From Alistipes sp. (GTDB lineage Bacteria; Bacteroidota; Bacteroidia; Bacteroidales; Rikenellaceae), in assembly GCA_031285405.1 (NCBI GenBank), contig JAITWH010000013.1:1-64000 (forward strand): 64,000 bases of DNA, written 5' to 3'. Below, piece after piece: positions 58,775-64,000 of the stretch (position 1 is the stretch's first letter; the number at the start of each line of letters is the position of its first letter). The translations under genes and the position numbers were made by a program. The notes beneath the pieces were generated by a model. That model saw only the letters and a program-made list of their open reading frames with translations, did not search any database and was not told the DNA's origin.

Positions 58775-58816
58775 CGCGAGGTATTTTAAGACCGGCCGGC
58801 CTCAAAATACCTCGCG
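58775..58816 (-). terminator. Hairpin formed by the 3' end of recO and its inverted copy
   Basis: CGCGAGGTATTTT (58775-58787) is the exact inverse of AAAATACCTCGCG (58804-58816), which encodes the last residues of RecO and part of its stop. The loop holds CCGGCCGG. The stem is 13 bp. Confidence 0.75.
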
Positions 58817-59542
58817 AAGAATGTCCACCGAGCGAATATCGCGCACAGCGTCAAGGTGGTAGCCGAAGTAGGCCAACATCGAGTTCATGAATTCGCTCCT
58901 CTGCACGCGATTCAGTTGCAGGGTCGCCAGAACATCACAATCGGCCGCAACCGCAGCATCCATAAGAGACCCAAGCAGCGCAGCGTTCTCGCGCGAGAAA
59001 CACTCGCCCCGAGGCTCGATAGGTGTGAAGATCCCCTCGCGGATGTCGAACCAGTGGCCGGCCGACCACTCGCCCGCCGGAAAAAATCCTAAGTGGCGCG
59101 ACAGCCCCACCATGAACCAAAGATGAAAATTCGCCACCCCCGCCCGATCTTCGAAAAAATCCAACCTGCAAACCGAATCCCAAACAAAGTCAAAGAGAGG
59201 AGAGTTAGCCTCCACCTCCCTCACAAGACGATACAGCATCTCGGCCATGAATAGCGCGACGGTGCTTTTGCGCACATCGAACGGGATCGACCCCAGCGGC
59301 ACGGCGGCCCGAATCTCGCGAAACCTGTGCATCTCGGCCCTCGGCGACTCCATCCCCTCGAACTCCACGAGGAACATCGGTTGCAGCAGCGCCGCCCTGT
59401 TGCCGTGGCCGCGCGAGCTGCGCACCCCCTGCACCATGTATGACTGTCGGCCGCCGACGTCTGTCAGCAGCTGCGCCACGAGGCCCGAGTCTCCATACTT
59501 GATGGTGTGCAGAACTATGCCCCGCGCCTTGTAGTTCCTCAT
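58802..59542 (-). CDS. recO: DNA repair protein RecO
   Basis: 246 residues from the ATG at 59542 (MRNYKARGIVLHTIKYGDSGLV); the track begins at a GTG 9 bases earlier. The N-terminal OB fold is followed by a helical domain with 'EMLYRLVREVEANSPLFDFVWDSV' and 'ANFHLWFMVGLSRHLGFFP'. RecO loads RecA onto SSB-coated DNA with RecR in the RecFOR pathway. It lies 24 bases after the barrel gene and may be read from the LVIVD operon. The gene's final codons form one arm of a hairpin. Confidence 0.92.
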   Translation of the reverse strand: MRNYKARGIVLHTIKYGDSGLVAQLLTDVGGRQSYMVQGVRSSRGHGNRAALLQPMFLVEFEGMESPRAEMHRFREIRAAVPLGSIPFDVRKSTVALFMAEMLYRLVREVEANSPLFDFVWDSVCRLDFFEDRAGVANFHLWFMVGLSRHLGFFPAGEWSAGHWFDIREGIFTPIEPRGECFSRENAALLGSLMDAAVAADCDVLATLQLNRVQRSEFMNSMLAYFGYHLDAVRDIRSVDILREVF

Positions 59543-59566
59543 TCTAATCACCTAAGTGTCACAGTC

Positions 59567-60361
59567 TTACTCCCGATCCCACAGCAGCACCCCGAACCTG
59601 AATCCGGCCGTGACGCCCAACCCGCGTCGGGCGAATCCGCCCACCTCGCTGAACCGGCGATATGAGCCCCAACCCGAGTAGTAGTTGAAGTTCGATTCGC
59701 CGAACTTGCCATCCTTCTTGTAGAACGCATAGCTCAGCCCCAGCCCGGCATACATGTCGAAGTAGAGTCTGTTCGACAGCGCCATGTGCTTGCCCATGTA
59801 GAATCGCGCCGTGGGCTTGAAGTATGTCTTGCTCTCCAGCACCCGCCCATAGTCGTAAAATGTCAGCCCGTTCTCGACATAAGGGATGTAGGTGTCGCCC
59901 ATCACCCCCACTCGAAACAGGTCGAAAGTCACTCCCGTTGCGAAGTACCATCCGCGGCGACTGAATGTGTTCTTAAAGATCGCCGACGTGCCGATGCCCC
60001 ACATCTGGTGGTAGTCGTCGAATCCCGACTCGAAACCGAAACGATCGTTACCTTCGCTGTATCCGCTCCAGTAGCGATAGTCGTTCCTCGCCGGCGCGGC
60101 GTACACCGAGATGCTCGTGCCGATCCAGTGGCCCGGCTTGGGCAGCTCGTACTCGAAGTCGAACTTCAATCCGTTGCTAACCAACCTCAAAGGGCTGACC
60201 GACAGGGTGTAGCGTTGCACCTCTTTTGTGTCGGGCCGCCAATTGATGGGCACCGTGTGGGTGCGCGTCACCGAGTATGTGTAGCTCTCCTGCGCCGACG
60301 CTATTGTCGAGGTGGCGATCGCTCCCAGAAGCAGCGCCGCCAAAATCACCGCTCTTCTCAT
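59567..60361 (-). CDS. Predicted outer-membrane beta-barrel protein
   Basis: 264 residues when started at the ATG at 60361 (MRRAVILAALLLGAIATSTIASAQ, signal peptide). The track start lies far upstream inside the neighbour. Repeated amphipathic strands rich in Tyr/Phe ('FDFEYELPKPGHWIGTSISVYAAP', 'RGWYFATGVTFDLFRVGVMG', 'MALSNRLYFDMYAGLGLSYAFYK') suggest a small barrel. The ATG overlaps the upstream TGA as ATGA, so it is translationally coupled to the LVIVD lipoprotein. No specific family is recognised. Confidence 0.8.
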   Translation of the reverse strand: MRRAVILAALLLGAIATSTIASAQESYTYSVTRTHTVPINWRPDTKEVQRYTLSVSPLRLVSNGLKFDFEYELPKPGHWIGTSISVYAAPARNDYRYWSGYSEGNDRFGFESGFDDYHQMWGIGTSAIFKNTFSRRGWYFATGVTFDLFRVGVMGDTYIPYVENGLTFYDYGRVLESKTYFKPTARFYMGKHMALSNRLYFDMYAGLGLSYAFYKKDGKFGESNFNYYSGWGSYRRFSEVGGFARRGLGVTAGFRFGVLLWDRE

Positions 60362-61155
60362 GGCTGTTCCCTCCTCAGGTCGATTTTGCTGATGAACGTA
60401 AATTTCTCTCGATCGTAACCCAACTGATAGAGGCCGTCGGAGCCGATGACTAACAGTCGCCCGTCGGTCACTATGCAGTCGTAGGCGTCGATGCGTCCCA
60501 CCTCGGGCAGCGAGCCGGCGGTGAAGAGACCCTCGACGTTGCGCGGGTCGGTGATGTCGTAGGCCTTGATGCCGTTGTCGCACACGAAAACTATCTTGCT
60601 CTCGATGTCGACCGCCAACCCGCGCGGCGACGACATGTTGACCTCCTCTATGAGCTCGGGATTCTCCACGTCGCTGATGTCGTACACCTGCAACATGTCG
60701 CCCCGCGCTCCGCACCAGTTGCCCAGCGAATTGTTGAGGGTGACAAAGGCGAGTGTGTCGGCCGCCACCACGGGGTCGCAACTGCGCAGATGCGACGTCG
60801 CCGAACGGTACTTCGGAAACTCGGGCCGCGAGATGTCGTAGATGTACATCGCCCCCTGCGAACCCATGAACAGCACGTCGTCCTTGGCGAAGATGGTCTC
60901 GATCTGACCCCCCACATACATTCGGTCGATGTCGACCGGCTTGCGAGGATCGGCCACCGACACCACGTTGAGGTTGTAGCTGTCGACCGTGTAGAGGTAG
61001 TCGCCCACAAGGGTGAAGCGCGCCATCGAACCTCCCTGACTGCCGCCGCCCGAATTGAGGTCGCCGCTGCCGCTGTAACTTTTATCGCACGAGGCGAGCG
61101 TCAGCGCGGCGAGCGCCGTCACTGTCGCCGCTGCTAAGATCAATATCTTTCTCAT
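60358..61155 (-). CDS. LVIVD-repeat lipoprotein
   Basis: About 265 residues from the ATG at 61155 (MRKILILAAATVTALAALTLASC, lipobox LASC). It then has a Gly/Ser-rich spacer and LVIVD-like propeller repeats: 'NLNVVSVADPRKPVDIDRMYVGG', 'AMYIYDISRPEFPKYRS', 'MLQVYDISDVENPELIEEV', 'GIKAYDITDPRNVEGLF'. Such repeats form surface propellers; no activity is known. The start and stop both overlap neighbouring genes as ATGA, giving a three-gene coupled unit. Confidence 0.85.
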   Translation of the reverse strand: MRKILILAAATVTALAALTLASCDKSYSGSGDLNSGGGSQGGSMARFTLVGDYLYTVDSYNLNVVSVADPRKPVDIDRMYVGGQIETIFAKDDVLFMGSQGAMYIYDISRPEFPKYRSATSHLRSCDPVVAADTLAFVTLNNSLGNWCGARGDMLQVYDISDVENPELIEEVNMSSPRGLAVDIESKIVFVCDNGIKAYDITDPRNVEGLFTAGSLPEVGRIDAYDCIVTDGRLLVIGSDGLYQLGYDREKFTFISKIDLRREQP

Positions 61156-61655
61156 CGCCTCTCCTCCGTTTTTTCGACCCTCTTCCACCCCACGAGAATC
61201 ATCTCGCCGTGGCGGCTGCCGTAGTAGTACTCGCCCGTTGGGCTCATTGGTTCGGGCAGAAAGTTCTTCAGTCGCGACGTCACGCTGTCCGACTCAAGGT
61301 CGAAGGTCACAAGGTCGACCGCGTTGTCGAGATACATAACGCCGTCACGCACAGCCACATCCATGCAGCCCGGCGCGACGATGAAGCCTGTGTTGCGCGG
61401 AGCCGCGGGGTCTGTGTTGTCGACGATGTGGACTCCTTTGTAACGCTCGACGATGTAGATATTGTTGCCGTCGATCCAAATTTTGCCCGGATCGACAATC
61501 GCCGCCGCCGTGTCGGCGCGAAACACCGAACGCTCAAGCTCCGCCCGCTCCATGAAAAAGGGCGCGTAGCCGCTGTTGCGATAGGGCGCGATGTCCGACG
61601 AACATAGAAACCACGTTCCCATCAAGGCAGCAACCCACAAAAAAGACTTCGTCAT
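61152..61655 (-). CDS. LVIVD-like exported protein, first gene of the coupled operon
   Basis: 167 residues with an N-terminal signal or anchor ('MTKSFLWVAALMGTWFLCSS'). The motif 'IYIVERYKGVHIVDNTDPAAPRNTGFIVAPGCMDVAVRDGVMYLDN' is an LVIVD-type repeat as in the next gene, so the two may be complementary halves of one propeller. Its TGA overlaps the next ATG (ATGA). The heptad arm of the upstream cassette ends directly at the ATG, which leaves little room for a normal leader. Confidence 0.75.
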   Translation of the reverse strand: MTKSFLWVAALMGTWFLCSSDIAPYRNSGYAPFFMERAELERSVFRADTAAAIVDPGKIWIDGNNIYIVERYKGVHIVDNTDPAAPRNTGFIVAPGCMDVAVRDGVMYLDNAVDLVTFDLESDSVTSRLKNFLPEPMSPTGEYYYGSRHGEMILVGWKRVEKTEERR

Positions 61656-61789
61656 AGTGATTAGTTGTTAGTGATCAGTGGTTAGTGCTAACGCGAAATT
61701 AGTGGTTAACCGGTTAGTGCTAATGCGCGATTTTGCGTAGATCATCGTCGCGTAGCACTAACCACTAACCACTAATAATTAACCACTAT
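61656..61789. repeat. Intergenic cassette with inverted TTAGTGA arms
   Basis: The left arm TAGTGAT TAGTTGT TAGTGATCAG TGGTTAGTGC TAACGCG abuts the start codon at 61655. A partial inner copy (TTAGTGGTTAACCGGTTAGTGCTAATGCGCG) follows. The right arm CGCGTAGC ACTAACC ACTAACC ACTAATA ATTAACC ACTATT runs to the rubrerythrin stop. Confidence 0.8.
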
Positions 61790-62365
61790 TTAATAGTTGT
61801 TCTTCTTCGGCTCATAGTAAGCCTTAGGATGCTGGCAGGCGGGGCAGAGTTCGGGCGCCTTTTTGCCGGTGTGGACATATCCGCAGTTGCGGCACTGCCA
61901 GTCGATGGGCTCGTCGCGCTCGAACATCCCCTGCTCGACCACGCGATCCAACAGAATTCGATAGCGACGTTCGTGCTCGGCCTCGACCGCGGCGATGCGA
62001 CGGAAAGCCTCGGCGATCTCCGAGAATCCCTCGGCGTCGGCCGTGCGTGCAAACTCGGCGTAGAGGATGTCCCACTCCTCGTGCTCACCCTCGGCGGCGG
62101 CCAACAGATTCTCGGCGGTGGTGCCGATCTTGCCGGCGGGGTAGGAGGCGGTGATCTCGACGGGGCCCCCTTCGAGGAACTTGAAGAAGCGCTTGGCGTG
62201 CTCCTTCTCCTGATCGGCGGTTTCGAGGAACACGGCGGCGATCTGTTCGTAGCCCTCCTTCTTGGCGACGCTCGCAAAGAAGGTGTAGCGGTTGCGCGCC
62301 TGCGACTCTCCCGCGAACGATTTCAGCAGGTTCTGTTCGGTTTTCGTACCTTTGATGCTTTTCAT
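61790..62365 (-). CDS. rbr: Rubrerythrin
   Basis: 191 residues. The N-terminal four-helix diiron domain has 'NLLKSFAGESQARNRYTFFASVAKKEGYEQIAAVFLETADQEKEHAKRFFKFLEG', 'EHEEWDILYAEFARTADAEGFSEIAEAFRRIAAVEAEHERRY'. The C-terminal rubredoxin-like centre has 'WQCRNCGYVH' and 'CPACQHPKAYYE'. It reduces peroxide in anaerobes. The minus-strand -7 box at 62412-62419 is 47 bases upstream of the ATG. It is divergent from mce and probably monocistronic. Confidence 0.96.
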   Translation of the reverse strand: MKSIKGTKTEQNLLKSFAGESQARNRYTFFASVAKKEGYEQIAAVFLETADQEKEHAKRFFKFLEGGPVEITASYPAGKIGTTAENLLAAAEGEHEEWDILYAEFARTADAEGFSEIAEAFRRIAAVEAEHERRYRILLDRVVEQGMFERDEPIDWQCRNCGYVHTGKKAPELCPACQHPKAYYEPKKNNY

Positions 62366-62411
62366 ATTTTCAACGTATTTTAATTGGTTGATCCCTCTCC
62401 TGACTTTGGAA

Positions 62412-62419
62412 CAAAAGTA
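62412..62419 (-). promoter_or_regulatory. -7 box of rubrerythrin
   Basis: CAAAAGTA on the plus strand is TACTTTTG on the minus strand, matching TAnnTTTG. Confidence 0.55.
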
Positions 62420-62430
62420 ACACTATTTTT

Positions 62431-62460
62431 TTGAAATTACCGAAGAGTTCACTATTTTTG
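62431..62460 (+). promoter_or_regulatory. Consensus promoter of the methylmalonyl-CoA epimerase gene
   Basis: TTG (62431-62433), 19 bases, TATTTTTG (62453-62460). Both elements and spacing match the Bacteroidota consensus; transcription would start near 62467. Confidence 0.7.
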
Positions 62461-62474
62461 CGGGATTAAAACGG

Positions 62475-62492
62475 GTGTTATTTTCGTAACAC
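62475..62492 (+). promoter_or_regulatory. GTGTTA-N6-TAACAC inverted repeat in the mce leader
   Basis: A perfect 6 bp inverted repeat with 6-base spacer lies just downstream of the predicted transcription start. Its half-sites resemble those in the tandem arrays at 5952 and 20548. Operator role is inferred. Confidence 0.45.
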
Positions 62493-62534
62493 GCGACTAA
62501 CCGTCACACAGTCAAATACATAACGCTCAGCGCA

Positions 62535-62939
62535 ATGGACATTACCCACATCGAACACCTCGGCATCGCCGTGAAAAGTCTGGAAGAGGCCATCCCCTAC
62601 TACGAAAAAGTGCTGGGGCTCACCTGCTACAACATCGAAGAGGTCGCCGACCAGAGGGTGCGCACCGCCTTCTTCAAAGTGGGCGACACCAAGATCGAAC
62701 TGCTGGAACCCACCTCGGAGGAGAGCACCATCGCCAAGTTCATCGAGAATCGCGGCGAGGGGGTACACCACGTTGCCTTCGCGACGAAGAACATCGAGGG
62801 CGCGCTGGCCGAGGCCGAGCAGAAGGGCGTGAGGCTGATCGACAAAACTCCCCGCGCCGGAGCCGAAGGGTTGACCATCGCCTTCCTCCATCCCAAGTCG
62901 ACGGGCGGAGTCCTCACCGAATTCTGTGAGGGGAAATAA
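62535..62939 (+). CDS. mce: Methylmalonyl-CoA epimerase
   Basis: 134 residues, a single vicinal-oxygen-chelate domain pair. Metal ligands are visible in '[23 protein letters not shown]' and '[30 protein letters not shown]', with the final Glu in 'GGVLTEFCE'. It interconverts (R)- and (S)-methylmalonyl-CoA on the succinate-to-propionate route. The next gene is the carboxyltransferase of the same pathway, so propionate formation is the likely role. It has a consensus promoter and a palindrome in the leader. Confidence 0.95.
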   Translation: MDITHIEHLGIAVKSLEEAIPYYEKVLGLTCYNIEEVADQRVRTAFFKVGDTKIELLEPTSEESTIAKFIENRGEGVHHVAFATKNIEGALAEAEQKGVRLIDKTPRAGAEGLTIAFLHPKSTGGVLTEFCEGK

Positions 62940-63020
62940 TATACGTGCGAAGCACACCCCGATTCATGATTCATGATTCATGATTCAAAAAGACAATTCA
63001 ATAAAACAAAATAAACAGGT
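62940..63020 (+). repeat. Short spacer with GTGCGAAGCAC hairpin and ATTCATG heptads
   Basis: GTGCGAAGCAC (62945-62955) holds the GCGAAGC heptamer. ATTCATG ATTCATG ATTCATG ATTC follows (about 62963-62986). Only one arm is present. Its position between mce and the carboxyltransferase gene suggests it is transcribed within the operon. Confidence 0.7.
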
Positions 63021-64000
63021 ATGAGTAACATTCAGGAAAAGGTCGGTCAGTTGATCGAACGGCGCGAGAAGGCAGCCTTGGGAGGCGGACAGAAGCGCAT
63101 CGACGGGCAGCACGCCAAAGGCAAGTTCACCGCCCGCGAAAGAATCCACATGCTCTTGGACGAGGGCAGCTTCGAGGAGTTCGACATGTTCGTCGAGCAT
63201 CGTTGCACCAACTTCGGCATGGAGAAGGAGCACTACTTCGGCGACGGAGTGGTGACGGGCTACGGCACGATCGACGGCAGGCTGATCTACGTCTTCGCGC
63301 AGGACTTCACTGTGTACGGCGGCTCGCTGTCGAAGACGATGGCCGAAAAGATATGCAAGGTGATGGATATGGCGATGCGCAACGGAGCCCCCGTGATCGG
63401 CATCAACGACTCGGGCGGCGCACGCATCCAGGAGGGTGTCGACGCGTTGGCCGGATATGCCGACATCTTCCAGAGGAACGTGATGGCGAGCGGCGTCGTG
63501 CCTCAGATCTCTGCCATCTTCGGCCCGTCGGCCGGCGGCGCTGTCTACTCGCCCGCCCTCACCGACTTCGTCATCATGAAGAAGAACACCAGCTATATGT
63601 TCCTCACCGGCCCCAAGGTCGTTAAGACCGTCACGGGCGAGGATGTAACGCAGGAGCAGTTGGGCGGCGCCTCGATGCACACCACCAAGAGCGGTGTGGC
63701 ACATCTGGCGGTCGACACCGAGGAGGAAGGGTTCGAGCTGATGCGCAAGTTGCTCAGCTTCATGCCGCAGAACAACATGGAGGATGCTCCGCTGACGGTG
63801 TGCAACGATCCGGTCGACAGGTTGGAAGATTCGCTCAACGCGATCATCCCCGACAGTCCCAACAAACCTTACGACATGTTCGAGGTGATCCGCGCGGTGG
63901 TCGACAACGGCGACATTCTCGAAACGCACGAGACGTTTGCCAAGAACATCATCACCTGCTTCGCAAGGCTCAACGGTCAGAGCGTGGGCATCATCGCCAA
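63021..64000 (+). CDS. Biotin-dependent acyl-CoA carboxyltransferase (partial, runs off the window)
   Basis: 326 codons are present, with the 3' end outside the window; absent from the ORF track for that reason. Start ATG at 63021 ([27 protein letters not shown]). Motifs are '[28 protein letters not shown]', '[27 protein letters not shown]', '[23 protein letters not shown]', '[20 protein letters not shown]' and '[14 protein letters not shown]'. It is a propionyl-CoA carboxylase beta or methylmalonyl-CoA decarboxylase alpha subunit. Together with mce it belongs to the propionate pathway. The decarboxylase form is likely in a fermenter, but biotin-carrier and membrane subunits lie beyond the edge. 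Confidence 0.93.
   Translation, partial: MSNIQEKVGQLIERREKAALGGGQKRIDGQHAKGKFTARERIHMLLDEGSFEEFDMFVEHRCTNFGMEKEHYFGDGVVTGYGTIDGRLIYVFAQDFTVYGGSLSKTMAEKICKVMDMAMRNGAPVIGINDSGGARIQEGVDALAGYADIFQRNVMASGVVPQISAIFGPSAGGAVYSPALTDFVIMKKNTSYMFLTGPKVVKTVTGEDVTQEQLGGASMHTTKSGVAHLAVDTEEEGFELMRKLLSFMPQNNMEDAPLTVCNDPVDRLEDSLNAIIPDSPNKPYDMFEVIRAVVDNGDILETHETFAKNIITCFARLNGQSVGIIA

Overview
This 64 kb window is chromosomal DNA of a high-GC member of the Bacteroidales. The evidence is SusC/SusD outer-membrane proteins with an STN domain, FecR and ECF sigma regulators, a DUF5916 barrel, Lrp, futalosine-route menaquinone synthesis (MqnA), and many TAnnTTTG -7 promoter boxes in place of TATAAT. An Alistipes/Rikenellaceae-like relative is my guess from gene content; no marker was compared. 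No integrase, transposase, CRISPR array or tRNA gene was recognised.

Layout. (1) 1-240: 5S rRNA and terminator, the end of an rRNA operon. (2) 252-13187: DUF5916 barrel, small lipoprotein, corA, mqnA, uvrA, M23/LysM endopeptidase, thrA. (3) 13188-16294: a hairpin-packed spacer, including a 118 bp cloverleaf-like element, then a protein kinase / VWA / WG-repeat operon, the best candidate for an uncharacterised signalling system. (4) 16459-30960: gyrA, TPR protein, Tat-exported TIM barrel, polA, an unrecognised gene, queD, lrp, pgk, M13 peptidase. (5) 31155-34818: lipoproteins and an AT-richer island with a metallopeptidase interrupted by one in-frame TGA. (6) 35072-49659: beta-barrel protein, ECF sigma factor and a polysaccharide-utilisation-type locus (FecR, SusC, SusD, GH32-like protein, sugar MFS, lectin-like protein, TolB-like propeller, DUF1573), plus a Gfo/Idh/MocA oxidoreductase. 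The GH32-like protein lacks the catalytic nucleophile Asp. (7) 49725-59542: valS, lon, ddl, a membrane-anchored Mur ligase, an alpha/beta hydrolase and recO. (8) 59567-64000: an LVIVD/barrel operon feeding into recO, rubrerythrin, methylmalonyl-CoA epimerase and the start of a biotin-dependent carboxyltransferase.

The most unusual feature is a set of modular intergenic repeat cassettes. Many spacers are built as [array of 7-base units]-GCTAACGC or GCTACGC-[core of small hairpins and GC-rich blocks]-GCGTTAGC or GCGTAGC-[the same array inverted]. The heptamer differs between loci (AATTGAA, TTAGTGA/TCAGTGG, ATTAAGA, ATCATGA families) but is the same in both arms of one locus. Arms often begin at, or supply, the stop codons of the flanking genes. 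One module sits in frame inside valS and another forms the hydrophobic core of the M23 signal peptide. Two further spacers carry four-copy tandem arrays of GTGTTAC-N4-GTAACAC-like palindromes. All repeat calls were made by eye; alignments and genome-wide counts were not run.
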